Assembly (NCBI GenBank): GCA_017403345.1
Contig: JAFQOH010000244.1
Span: 1-64,000 of the forward strand
DNA length: 64,000 nt
DNA from: RGIG3701 sp017403345
GTDB lineage: Bacteria > Planctomycetota > Planctomycetia > Pirellulales > Thermoguttaceae
Direction: 5' to 3'
Both the position numbers and the translations under genes were made by a program. Position 1 is the stretch's first letter, and the number at the start of each line of letters is the position of its first letter. Under the pieces are notes generated by a model. It was given only the letters and a program-made list of their open reading frames with translations. It was not told the origin of the DNA and did not search any database. Positions 9,755 through 18,533 of the stretch are shown piece after piece.

Positions 9755-9949
9755 GCTCAAAAACTGTGCTCAAAAACTGTGTACGAAAGCTGTGCTCAAA
9801 AACTGTGCTCAAAAACTGTGCTCAAAAACTGTGCTCAAAAACGGTGCTCAAAAACGGTGCTCAAAAACGGTGCTCAAAAACGGTGCTCAAAAACGGTGCT
9901 CAAAAACGGTGCTCAAAAACTGTGCTCAAAAACTGTGTACGAAAGCTGG
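9755..9949. repeat. Array of fifteen 13-bp tandem repeats
   Basis: Fifteen contiguous 13-base units. The consensus is GCTCAAAAACTGT. Six central units (9833-9910) carry GG in place of TG (GCTCAAAAACGGT). The third and last units are the variants GTACGAAAGCTGT and GTACGAAAGCTGG. The unit is not a multiple of three, so all three forward frames stay open and give similar lysine/cysteine-rich spurious peptides. It lies between the PEP-CTERM promoter and the end of the MFS gene, in otherwise non-coding sequence. Confidence 0.9.
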
Positions 9950-10096
9950 TACATTTTTGGCTAACAGCCCGAATGTTCTTGCATAGTCACAGGATCCGCG
10001 TCGATCTGCACGGCGTCGATCTGTCTGGGTCCGTGCTTTTCTACTGCAAAGCTCCCGTTCCCCAAAGTGTACAGCCTCAAAAAAACAAGAGGCGGT

Positions 10097-11410
10097 CTAC
10101 TTTCTTTTCGCACAGTGCTCGGCAGAAAAAAGCGGAAGCGAAAGCAAAAGGCGGAGTGCAAAAAAAGCTAGGAACAAAAACGCTAATGTGTTCGGGAACT
10201 CCCCAAAGTGATTCAGAAGAGTCTTTCCGAAAATGATCCCCGCGATCCCTCCCAGAGCACTGCAAGGACCGTAGACTGCCGCACGTGAAAGGGGATTTTG
10301 GTCCTGCGCCTCCACGAGAAATTTCGGGAGAGCCGTATTTAACCCCACGTAACAGCTCCAGACCGCGGACGCACCATAGAGAAGCCAAATATCCGGAACA
10401 AAAACCGCCCAAAAATAAAAAAGAAGCGCAAACGCAGTCATCATCTGCGACACCGCCATGACACGAAGCGTCCCCAATCGGTCCACGATACGCCCGGCGA
10501 ACGGTGCGGCAAACATCTGGCCGCCGCGCGTCACGAGCGTCAAGCCGGAGGTCAGCCAAAGAAGTACCAGACCGTCGCCATGCAGGATAGAATGCTGAAA
10601 TTTACTCCGGATCGGTTGTTCCGCCTGCGTAAAAAACGCAAACAGGATCCCGTAAAGCATGACTCGCCGAAAAACAGGATCTTTCAATAGTCCCAGAAAG
10701 TTTCGGACCGTAGAAGGACGGCCACCCTCTTCGTTTAACGTGAGTTCCGCTGATGAGCTCTCTCTATTCGGGATCTTCTGAAGAAAAGAGGCTCCACACC
10801 ATGTGAAAAAACCGGCGCACAGCAAAAATCCGGGGTAAATGCTCCGAAGAACCGCATCGGAAAACTTTCCATCAAACCAGATCTCACGGATGGTATTCAA
10901 AAGAAAACCGCACAGAAAGAGAATGCAGACCTCCCCCATAAGACGCCAAAACTCGCGGAACGCGAAAAAACGGCCAAGCGTCTTTCGGTGGAAGAGCGAC
11001 CTCGCCCATACCAGCAGCGTTACGTACGCCAGATTTTCCAAAATATTACTCGCATACCACAGGACCAGAAATGGCCAAACGAAAACCGAGGAGTTTTCAG
11101 GAGTACACCAGAAAATCAGAACTGACGCGATGAGGGAAATAGCCTGCATTCGGTAAAATGTGATACAAAGTCTACGCGGATCTTGGAATTTTTCATGCAG
11201 AAACGGAGAAAAGATCCGGCAAAGATTCCCAACGATCGGAGCAGTAAAAGCCCAAACCGCCGCCGTTCCCCAATCCATTTTCCCAAAATGAAAAAGAATG
11301 AGTAAAACGACGATCGCTCCGGCAAAAGCATTTCCGAGACTCCACACTGCACTGGACCAATAGAAAGAGTGCCTGAACCGCTTCTTTTCCAGCACAGTAA
11401 AACCGTACAA
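10097..11410 (-). CDS. MFS-type transporter
   Basis: About 437 residues, almost entirely hydrophobic helices separated by short basic loops, with the overall length and 12-helix pattern of a major facilitator. Substrate is unknown. The start is uncertain. The upstream GTG at 11473 has no ribosome-binding site, whereas GGGAGG lies 6 bases before a TTG at 11410, which I prefer. Cytoplasmic loop segments such as GRIVDRLGTLRVM resemble the MFS loop 2-3/8-9 motif. Transcription runs away from the symporter gene located upstream on the same strand. Confidence 0.75.
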   Translation of the reverse strand: MYGFTVLEKKRFRHSFYWSSAVWSLGNAFAGAIVVLLILFHFGKMDWGTAAVWAFTAPIVGNLCRIFSPFLHEKFQDPRRLCITFYRMQAISLIASVLIFWCTPENSSVFVWPFLVLWYASNILENLAYVTLLVWARSLFHRKTLGRFFAFREFWRLMGEVCILFLCGFLLNTIREIWFDGKFSDAVLRSIYPGFLLCAGFFTWCGASFLQKIPNRESSSAELTLNEEGGRPSTVRNFLGLLKDPVFRRVMLYGILFAFFTQAEQPIRSKFQHSILHGDGLVLLWLTSGLTLVTRGGQMFAAPFAGRIVDRLGTLRVMAVSQMMTAFALLFYFWAVFVPDIWLLYGASAVWSCYVGLNTALPKFLVEAQDQNPLSRAAVYGPCSALGGIAGIIFGKTLLNHFGEFPNTLAFLFLAFFALRLLLSLPLFSAEHCAKRK

Positions 11411-11655
11411 AACACGCCTCCCTTTCCCATTGAACACACAAAACTCCCCGTTGACCGCACGAGGAGCATTCACACAAGATAACGTGAATACGCATTCCCG
11501 TCAATATCCATTTCTATTTTTTGTGTATTTTCTCAAAAAAAGGTCCTCCGGTAATTGCGCACCGTCCACCGCAAAATTTCTACCACTAAAAACCGATGCG
11601 AACAAGTACACAATTACCGAAAGGACCAGAAAAAACGGAAAAACGAAAGGATCGC

Positions 11656-13029
11656 TCAGACGCACTCCGGCTCTTCGGTCTCCTGGAAGAAAAGGTACCA
11701 AACGAGGAGACAGAGAAGCAACGCTCCGAGCGAGACCCAGAACATCCTCACGCCGCCGTAAAGATGCACACATACTAATGCCATGGTCGTCCAGAATCCG
11801 CCGCCCATGATCGGTTCATGGAAAAGCTGTTTGCTCCCGAATGCCGTCAGAGCGCAGCTTTTGTTCTCCGGGTCTGCCGTGCGCAAAAGAAGCAGTCCGG
11901 TAGCCGTCACGCCAGACATTTGACCGAATTCTGCAATGGCACGCTCAAACCAATCCTTTTTGAAAAAACGCGGAGCCAAGACCAGCACACAGAAGAAGTT
12001 CCAGAACGCACCGCCCGCAATCAAAATGAGGAGCGGCATCCAGTACTGCGCCACGAAGTCGAGCCGGATCGAGGAAATCGCCGAGACGACGAGGAAATCG
12101 AGCGACGCACCCGCGATCCTCTGGATCTGCCCATGATCTAGAAAAGCGTTCAGACGCGTTTTTACGAGAAATACCTGCACGACCACACTGCCGATCATAC
12201 AGAAAACGAAGAGCGGTAAACTCTCCATGATCTTCATTTCCTGCATCTTGAGCGGAAGGAACGGATCGGCAAGCAGGCAGAGTTCCTTGATCCCGAGACC
12301 GACAAGGATAGTCATGCCTAAAATCGCAATGTGGTAGGCAAGCGAATCGATCGAATCCGAGTAGACCGTCTGCGTTCCGGCATGGGGTCTATCCGCTTCC
12401 GGAGAATAGAATCCAAGCTGCTCCAGACGGTCGGCATCTTCGATCCGGCGAACATTTTTGAGGATCCCGCAGCGCAGCGCCCAGTTGATCAGCGCCATCC
12501 CGCCAATGACGCCGATGAGCATTCCGCCCGTCGCAACAGTGAGTCCAAGATCCTTTCCTTCTTCCCATTTCACATTCTTAAACGTCTCAGCCAACCCGGC
12601 AACCGTTCCGTGCCCACCCTCAAATCCGATCTCCAGAAGGTTTCCAAAAAGAGAATTAACGCCGAAAAACGGAACGAGCAAAAATATGGTCAAACCGATC
12701 CCAACGACATACTGTCCCCACGCGCAGACCTGCCCGAAACAGACCTGGCTCGCAGTCATTCGCCACATTCCGCGGAGATTCGGGATCTGCATTCCGAGAA
12801 AAAGCGCGCCAAACACGACACAGATCAGAAAACCGGGCAATTTACCCCATCCGGCAGTACACGCAGCTGGAACATGATCGGAAAAAAATGTAAGGATCAA
12901 AAGCCCCGCGAGACCGCCAACGACAGAGGATGGAAGGTAAAGTTTCCGAAGGAGGGAAATGTGGGATCTCAAAAATTTTCCCACGACCAGCAAAAGGCAA
13001 AGGGAACAGAAAGACAGGGCAATTTCCAT
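11656..13029 (-). CDS. gltS: Sodium/glutamate symporter, GltS family
   Basis: 457 residues with about 10-12 hydrophobic segments. The N-terminal stretch (LCLLLVVGKFLRSHISLLRK, then LYLPSSVVGGLAGLL) and the central GGHGTVAGLAETF are characteristic of GltS-type carriers, which import glutamate with sodium through the inner membrane. A segment of about 50 soluble residues around position 200 (KNVRRIEDADRLEQLGFYSP) is a cytoplasmic loop. The ribosome-binding site is weak (TGGAAAA). The substrate is taken from the family and not shown here. The symbol is by family resemblance. Confidence 0.75.
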   Translation of the reverse strand: MEIALSFCSLCLLLVVGKFLRSHISLLRKLYLPSSVVGGLAGLLILTFFSDHVPAACTAGWGKLPGFLICVVFGALFLGMQIPNLRGMWRMTASQVCFGQVCAWGQYVVGIGLTIFLLVPFFGVNSLFGNLLEIGFEGGHGTVAGLAETFKNVKWEEGKDLGLTVATGGMLIGVIGGMALINWALRCGILKNVRRIEDADRLEQLGFYSPEADRPHAGTQTVYSDSIDSLAYHIAILGMTILVGLGIKELCLLADPFLPLKMQEMKIMESLPLFVFCMIGSVVVQVFLVKTRLNAFLDHGQIQRIAGASLDFLVVSAISSIRLDFVAQYWMPLLILIAGGAFWNFFCVLVLAPRFFKKDWFERAIAEFGQMSGVTATGLLLLRTADPENKSCALTAFGSKQLFHEPIMGGGFWTTMALVCVHLYGGVRMFWVSLGALLLCLLVWYLFFQETEEPECV

Positions 13030-13195
13030 TTTTCCAGCCAGCTTTCAAATAAAAATAAATCAAACAAACCAAAACAAAAAAGAAATTCGGCACCCATGGC
13101 AAGGCAGGAGGCGGGAAAGCTCCAGCCTGAAATTTTTTCAGGACCGGAACTCTACCGAAGATCTTTTCAAACACATTCTAAAAGCCATTCACGGT

Positions 13196-14338
13196 TCACC
13201 GTTCCGCTTCATACAGTTTCCACGCGATCGGACCGCGTTTCGACTCGGGGAAAGCCAACCCAATGACCGCGGCCATATCGACCTGGCCCTGGTCACTCAC
13301 GACATCCTCCTCCAAGATCCGAATCGCTTCATCCGCCATCGCCGCGGCAAGCCGGTTTCCGATCTCGGCCGTCGAAAGCTCCAGCGGCTCTGGATCTCTC
13401 CATTTTTCAACGAGCTTCTGGACTTCCGGATTGAACCCGGACGGCTGAAAGTCATGCGTGTGGACATTTTCACGCCAGTTCTCACCCCAAAGATAAAATC
13501 CCTCGCCGCTTTTGCGCCCAAGAAGCTTCTTCTTCCGCATCGAGACCAGGATCGGAGAAAGCGTCGTCCGCTCCGGATACGCAAGGTACAGTACCTTTCC
13601 GGCATTCATGACCGTATCCAGCCCGATCTCATCCATGATGCGCAAAGGTCCCCACGTCATCCCGAATTCCAGCGCGCCCCTCTCCACTTTCTCCATTGAA
13701 ACGCCCTCCAGCAGCAGCTTCAACCCCTCATTCAGGTACGGCTGAAGCAGACGGTTGACGACAAAACCGGGACAGTCACTCACGCAAAGCGGCGTTTTTT
13801 CAAGAGAGATCGCGTAATCGCTCAAACGCTGAAGCACCAACTCCGACGTTTTCGAAGACGGAATGACCTCCACCAACTCACGATTCCAGACAGGATGGAG
13901 AAAATGCAGCCCCGCGAAATTCTTCGGATAAGGAAAAACATCCGCCAGTTTCTCGATCGGTATCGTGGAAGTATTCGACGTAAAAATGGCATTCGGCCGA
14001 AGGTACGGTTTCATCGTCTGGTAGAGTTCCGCCTTCACCTCCATTTTCTCCACGATCGCCTCGATCAGAAGGTCGCATTCGCCAAGATCTTCCAGCGTCC
14101 CAGGTTCCGCCAGAGAAAGCATCTCCGCACGAACTTCGTCATCCACCACATCCGCCAGTTCCTTCGCAAGCCGTGCGTGGACCGTCTTGAGCATCGCCGG
14201 ATCGGAATCGTAAATGCGGGTCGGAAAATAGTTACGAACGTTCAGCGCCGCGATTTCAAGTCCCATGAGTCCGGCACCAATGATCCCAATGCTCTGAACG
14301 TGGGAATAGGCAGGGACCGATGCGTTTCTTTTTGCCAT
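13196..14338 (-). CDS. 3-hydroxyacyl-CoA dehydrogenase
   Basis: 380 residues. The NAD-binding Rossmann motif GIIGAGLMGLEIA is near residues 18-30. The segment SNTSTIPIEKLADVF and the catalytic-region sequence FAGLHFLHPVW follow. The C-terminal dimerisation domain (DCPGFVVNRLLQPYLNE, then GPLRIMDEIGLDT) is complete. The enzyme oxidises L-3-hydroxyacyl-CoA to 3-ketoacyl-CoA in fatty-acid degradation or butanoate metabolism. It is longer than the single-domain butyryl type (about 280) because a second C-terminal half-domain is present, but it lacks the crotonase domain of FadB. No other beta-oxidation gene is adjacent. Confidence 0.88.
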   Translation of the reverse strand: MAKRNASVPAYSHVQSIGIIGAGLMGLEIAALNVRNYFPTRIYDSDPAMLKTVHARLAKELADVVDDEVRAEMLSLAEPGTLEDLGECDLLIEAIVEKMEVKAELYQTMKPYLRPNAIFTSNTSTIPIEKLADVFPYPKNFAGLHFLHPVWNRELVEVIPSSKTSELVLQRLSDYAISLEKTPLCVSDCPGFVVNRLLQPYLNEGLKLLLEGVSMEKVERGALEFGMTWGPLRIMDEIGLDTVMNAGKVLYLAYPERTTLSPILVSMRKKKLLGRKSGEGFYLWGENWRENVHTHDFQPSGFNPEVQKLVEKWRDPEPLELSTAEIGNRLAAAMADEAIRILEEDVVSDQGQVDMAAVIGLAFPESKRGPIAWKLYEAER

Positions 14339-14378
14339 AAACTTTCAGCCTTAAATAAAATCTTCAAAAATCGGAACT

Positions 14379-15884
14379 CTAATTCAGGAAGATCGCCGTT
14401 GGCGCCCTTCCCTCTCTCCACATCTGATGCAGGACCTCGACCGCCTCTTTCAGCGGATAGATCTGGACCGCGATGCCGTGGAGACGGAGAAAATCAAGCG
14501 ATTTCTGGGTCAGCTTCACGTTCAAAACGTCTCGAGCCCCAAGGACCAACTGCTCCCAGTCACCGTTCACTCCGCCAGTCAGGGCTTCATGAAAAAGGAC
14601 CTTCAGCTCGCTCCGGCGGACTTTCTTTCCTTTTTCTCTGCGCTCCTGAACGATCCCGTGCATATTCACGCAAAAATCTGAGTAAATCGGGCACGCCCCG
14701 ACACAAACGGTCTGCGCTTCATCATCCCACCGCAGTTCTTCCGGCTCTACCGAGAGTTCCTGCACAACTTCCATCGGATCTTCAATGTGGTTCGTTCTAG
14801 CTCTCGCCAGTGCCACGGCCCCAAGTACGACCGCGTCGTCACCCAGCTGGGAAAGCACGATCCGTCTCCTAGAAGGCGCAGCCGGAAGTTTGTCCATCGC
14901 GACGATCTGCTCAATGACGGGCAGAATGTACCGATGGCAAGCCTCCATGACGCCGCCGCCAAGAAGAATGACTTCCGGGTCGATCAGGTGCCGTACCGTC
15001 AAACACGCATACGCCAGGACCTCTGCCGTGTAGTGCACGATGGCCGTGACGAGCGGGTCCTGCGCCTTCAGTGCTTTTGCAAGCGCCCCGGCCTTGATGA
15101 TGGAAATGTCTCCGTTCGTGAACTCCGTAATGTTGCTGGGGATCCCGGCCGCGACCGCTTCCTGGATCGCGTGCTCAATGGCAGTCCGGCTCGCAAAGGA
15201 TTCAAGGCATCCGCGGTTTCCGCAGCCGCAGACAGGGAACTTTTCCGGATCTTCTCCCCCGCCGTCAAGCGTAATTCCCGTCGGAAGCAGTGCGCCGAGC
15301 CGGGCTTTCCAGCTCCGTACCGGCGTCGAGACGACGATGTGCCCGATCTCGCCCGCTGCGTGTCCCGCACCGGTCCAAAGGTGGTCGTTCGTCACGATAC
15401 CGCTCCCGACGCCAGTCCCGACAAAAATGCCGACCGTACTTTTCGCACTCCGCGCCGCGCCGAGCCACGATTCGCCCAGCGTTCCGAGATTTCCGTCATT
15501 TGCGAGGAAAACGGGGATCCCAAAATGCTCGCTGAGCATCGTCCCCAGCGGCACACCCGTCAGATTCATGTTCGGCGTCACGACAATGTGACCGCTTTCA
15601 GGTTCCACGACTCCGGGAATCGCGATCCCGATCGCCGTGATGCGGGTGAGCGGAAGTTTAAAACGCTCTAGAAGATCATGGATCGAGCTGCGGATCGCCT
15701 CCACCGTCACTTTCGACTCGCAGTCGCGCGGAGTCATCCTTTTCATGTGTGCAAAGATCCGTCCGGACTCGCTCACCAGCGACGTGCGGATCTTCGTGCC
15801 TCCAACGTCCATACCAACGTAAAGACGCTCTTCAAGCGCAGCGAGTAACGATTCGCTTTCCACTACTTTGATTTCCGCGGACAT
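14379..15884 (-). CDS. ROK-family kinase fused to an Mth938-like domain
   Basis: About 501 residues. The N-terminal 365 or so form a ROK sugar kinase. The phosphate-binding GMDVGGTKIRTSLV, the segment GTGVGSGIVTNDHLWTGAGH and the zinc motif CGCGNRGCLESFAS are all present, so glucokinase-like activity is plausible. The last 130 or so are not part of ROK proteins. Their end (LVLGARDVLN, LTQKSLDFLRLHGIAVQIYP, EAVEVLHQMWREGRAPTAIF) resembles the Mth938/NDUFAF3 domain, of unknown function. The start is placed at the second ATG (15884), which has TGGAG six bases upstream; the first ATG (15896) lies within that site. Confidence 0.82.
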   Translation of the reverse strand: MSAEIKVVESESLLAALEERLYVGMDVGGTKIRTSLVSESGRIFAHMKRMTPRDCESKVTVEAIRSSIHDLLERFKLPLTRITAIGIAIPGVVEPESGHIVVTPNMNLTGVPLGTMLSEHFGIPVFLANDGNLGTLGESWLGAARSAKSTVGIFVGTGVGSGIVTNDHLWTGAGHAAGEIGHIVVSTPVRSWKARLGALLPTGITLDGGGEDPEKFPVCGCGNRGCLESFASRTAIEHAIQEAVAAGIPSNITEFTNGDISIIKAGALAKALKAQDPLVTAIVHYTAEVLAYACLTVRHLIDPEVILLGGGVMEACHRYILPVIEQIVAMDKLPAAPSRRRIVLSQLGDDAVVLGAVALARARTNHIEDPMEVVQELSVEPEELRWDDEAQTVCVGACPIYSDFCVNMHGIVQERREKGKKVRRSELKVLFHEALTGGVNGDWEQLVLGARDVLNVKLTQKSLDFLRLHGIAVQIYPLKEAVEVLHQMWREGRAPTAIFLN

Positions 15885-15963
15885 AAAAAACTCCATTCCT
15901 GAGTGAACTTGACTGATTTTTGACTTCCTGATCCCGCGTAGGTTCCCGTTTTCGCGACACCAA

Positions 15964-16062
15964 CACCGTTTCGCGATCCTGCTAACCGTTTCGCGATCCT
16001 GCTAACCGTTGGCAGATCCTGCTAACCGTTTTCGCGATCCTGCTAACCGTTTCGGCAGATCC
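15964..16062. repeat. Five 20-bp tandem repeats derived from the 3' end of the SDR gene
   Basis: Five units of about 20 bases (AACCGTTTCGCGATCCTGCT on the plus strand, one unit 21 long and the last incomplete). On the minus strand the unit nearest the gene encodes the last residues and the stop codon of the SDR protein. The other four are downstream copies, so the array is a duplicated gene terminus. Confidence 0.85.
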
Positions 16063-17131
16063 ATTCGGCAGTTCGGCGGCACTGTTCCGCAAGAGAGTCC
16101 GTATTTTGGAATCCGAGCTGCCGTCTCGCCTTTTCTGCAGAACAGCTCCACGATCCGGCATTCACCTCGCGGAATTTGTCCAGATTCAGTGTCGTGATCT
16201 TTCCGGTCAGCTTTGCCCGAATATGCATCGCAAGACACATGATCCCCATGACCGGCAGCGAAACCGGAAGGATCATCGTGAATTTCCGTCCCAGTGCTTT
16301 CCCAAAGATCCGTCCCATCTCGACGTAGGTCGGATGCTCCGTCTGACTCGCAAAGTAGATTCCTCGTCCGCCCTCCAGGACTGGGAGAGGCTCGGCTAGC
16401 TTCTTTGGCGAAAAAAGCTGGCGAATGAGTGTCTCTGCCGCCTCATCCGGCAAATACGGAATCCGCTCCCCTTTTTCTGCCGCAAGGATCAGGAGCTGCG
16501 ACACATCCTCTGAATGGACCATGGAAAAACGGAAGGGACGCAGGAACGGAATGAAGAAGATGCCGGACTTCCGGACCGCATTGATCCACTTCCGCATCTC
16601 GTGATCTTCCGGACCAAAAATGATCGGGGGACGAACGATGGAGATCGGGACCCGGTCCGCGTAGCGGGCAAGCGTGAATTCCGCCGCTAATTTAGATTTT
16701 CCATACCATGAGACCGGTCGGCACTCATCGTTCTCTTCATGCGGACGCTGGACCGTCGAGGGACCTGCCGCAGCAAGCGAAGAAACGTAAACGAAAACGG
16801 GCGGTCTCTCCTGCTCGGCGCAGACTTTCACCAGATTTTCCGTCGCAGAGCAGTTGACCCCAAGCACCTTTTCAAAAGAGACCGCCGCCGTCGCCGCAGC
16901 AAGATGAAAAACGGCGTCCACTCCCTGAACGGCCTCACGCAAAACGTCCATTTGCGTGAGATCTCCGAGCACCAGCCGAACGCCTTCCCTCTTCAGATGC
17001 TCATGCCGCGAATTCGGCCGGACCAGGCACACGGCCTCCCACCCCTTTTCGAGCAGGTAGGCCGTAAAATTCTTACCGAGAAATCCCGTTCCGCCCGTCA
17101 CGAGCGCGATTTTTCTCTCTCTGCCTTCCAT
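16043..17131 (-). CDS. NAD(P)-dependent epimerase/dehydratase (extended SDR)
   Basis: About 362 residues. The Rossmann motif TGGTGFLGKNF is near residues 12-22, the downstream segment FHLAAATAAVSFEK follows, and YVSSLAAAGPS with YGKSK gives the Ser-Tyr-Lys catalytic set of extended short-chain dehydrogenases. Relatives act on nucleotide sugars, sterols or dihydroflavonols, so the substrate is open. The start is ambiguous: AGGTGG precedes the ATG at 17131 by 5 bases, and a GTG at 17140 has GGGAG 5 bases upstream. The stop codon falls inside the 20-bp tandem repeat array. The IMPase-family gene lies 29 bases upstream. Confidence 0.82.
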   Translation of the reverse strand: MEGRERKIALVTGGTGFLGKNFTAYLLEKGWEAVCLVRPNSRHEHLKREGVRLVLGDLTQMDVLREAVQGVDAVFHLAAATAAVSFEKVLGVNCSATENLVKVCAEQERPPVFVYVSSLAAAGPSTVQRPHEENDECRPVSWYGKSKLAAEFTLARYADRVPISIVRPPIIFGPEDHEMRKWINAVRKSGIFFIPFLRPFRFSMVHSEDVSQLLILAAEKGERIPYLPDEAAETLIRQLFSPKKLAEPLPVLEGGRGIYFASQTEHPTYVEMGRIFGKALGRKFTMILPVSLPVMGIMCLAMHIRAKLTGKITTLNLDKFREVNAGSWSCSAEKARRQLGFQNTDSLAEQCRRTAEWICRNG

Positions 17132-17159
17132 TTCTTCCACCTAAACTCCCTTTCGCGGA

Positions 17160-17954
17160 TCAGTTGATCAGTTTCTGAAAATTTTCCCGAAGACACTCTG
17201 TCCCGGCAGCCAAAAAATGGCCGTCATCCACACAAAACGGTCCGCCGTAAACATTTCGGACCGACCCGCCGGCTTCACGAACCAAAAGCGTTCCCGCAGC
17301 AGCGTCCCACGGTTTTGTGCGGAAATTCCACGACGCATCCAGCCTTCCGCAGGCTGTAAATGCCAGATTCAGCGCCGTCGACCCCGTTCTCCGGATCGCG
17401 TGTGCCCGAGGAAGAACGTTCATGAATGCGCGCACATCCGGACTCTCCGCCGCAGCCCCCGGAGGAAATCCCACAGCAGCAAGGCTCTTTTCCACCTCCG
17501 TCACCCCGCTGGTACGGATCGGTTTCCCATTCAGAAACGCCCCGCCGCCGCGAACGGCCGTGAAACACTCTTGCGTCATCGGCGCGTAGATGATCCCGAC
17601 CTGCATCACGGAATCAAACTCCAAAGCCAGAGAAACGGCGAAATTCGGAAAAGTGTGCACGTAATTCGTCGTTCCGTCAAGCGGATCCACGATCCATCGG
17701 TAAACGCCCGGCCCGCCTTTCGCGCTCGTGCCCGGAAGGTCTTCCTCACCTAGGATCCCATGCGCCGGAAACGCCGTCAGGATCCTCTCTTTCACCCTCT
17801 CCTGAGAAGCAAAGTCCGCTTCCGTCACCAAGTCGGCACGTCCTTTTTCCCGCACATGGATCTTTCCCAAATAGTCCAGCAGGATCTGGCCGGCTTCCCG
17901 CGCAGTCCGCTCGCCGACTTCCAGATAATCGTAAATACTCAGCTCCATTTTCAT
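17160..17954 (-). CDS. Inositol monophosphatase family protein
   Basis: 264 residues, the usual length. Metal-binding motifs are present: GEEDLPG (Glu ligand), WIVDPLDGTTNYVH (two Asp ligands and the DGT loop) and, near the C-terminus, WDAAAGTLLVREAGG (the third Asp). The family removes phosphate from inositol-1-phosphate or related substrates such as 3'-phosphoadenosine phosphates or histidinol phosphate. The start codon overlaps the stop of the upstream VanZ gene in an ATGA, which implies translational coupling. Confidence 0.88.
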   Translation of the reverse strand: MKMELSIYDYLEVGERTAREAGQILLDYLGKIHVREKGRADLVTEADFASQERVKERILTAFPAHGILGEEDLPGTSAKGGPGVYRWIVDPLDGTTNYVHTFPNFAVSLALEFDSVMQVGIIYAPMTQECFTAVRGGGAFLNGKPIRTSGVTEVEKSLAAVGFPPGAAAESPDVRAFMNVLPRAHAIRRTGSTALNLAFTACGRLDASWNFRTKPWDAAAGTLLVREAGGSVRNVYGGPFCVDDGHFLAAGTECLRENFQKLIN

Positions 17955-18451
17955 TCCGCGGCACCGTCTCCTGACTGTTCAGACCGTTTTTCCTCTTCCG
18001 CTCCCGGAGAAAGCGGCACGGCAGGATCGGTACCTTTTCGGAAAAAGCGTCCAGCCGCGTTCGAGATCCACCAGCCCAGACCGCCGTAGAGCAATCCCTG
18101 TACATTATCGGTGAAATCGATCAGATCGCAGTACCTGCCCAGCCAGGGATGAAGTGCCCCCTGAAGCAGTTCCGTCAGACCGGCATAAAGAAACAGTCCA
18201 AGGTAAAGCCGGCCGGGATGCCGAAACCGTGCACAAAGTCCCAATACTGCAAGAAGCAGAAACGACAGCACGTGCGGACTGAGCGAGAGACCGAAACCTT
18301 TCTCGGCAAGTTCTTCATCGATCGGCACATATGCAAACGGATTGTGCACAATGAGCAGAAAAGAAAGAAAAAGGAGGTAAAGCCAAAAAATGAGCTGAAG
18401 CCAACGGCTTGGCGGCGCGTTTTTGAAAAAATTCGGCACAAACTTCATCAT
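17951..18451 (-). CDS. VanZ-family membrane protein
   Basis: 166 residues with four predicted membrane helices. The pattern of LSPHVLSFLLLAVLGLCARF, ELLQGALHPWLGRYCDLIDF and DNVQGLLYGGLGWW matches the VanZ-like domain (conserved E-LLQ, R and D-x-x-x-N-x-x-G). Family members include a teicoplanin-resistance accessory protein, but most are of unknown role. An AAGGAAAG site precedes the start. It is the first gene of a two-gene unit with the IMPase-family gene, with a 4-base overlap. Confidence 0.78.
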   Translation of the reverse strand: MMKFVPNFFKNAPPSRWLQLIFWLYLLFLSFLLIVHNPFAYVPIDEELAEKGFGLSLSPHVLSFLLLAVLGLCARFRHPGRLYLGLFLYAGLTELLQGALHPWLGRYCDLIDFTDNVQGLLYGGLGWWISNAAGRFFRKGTDPAVPLSPGAEEEKRSEQSGDGAAE

Positions 18452-18533
18452 CTTTTCTTTCCTTTTCTGTCAGCAGGAACGAAGACTCTACGCTCCTTCA
18501 ACGGTCTTTCTGCTTCTCCTTCCGACTGCCGAT

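Noticed and set aside
9755..9949. CRISPR array
   Set aside because: The 13-base units are contiguous with no unique spacers, and no cas genes are present.
9766..10236. 156-codon protein starting in the 13-bp repeats
   Set aside because: The repeats keep every frame open, and no ribosome-binding site or non-repeat conserved sequence supports it. It also runs into the 3' end of the MFS gene on the opposite strand.
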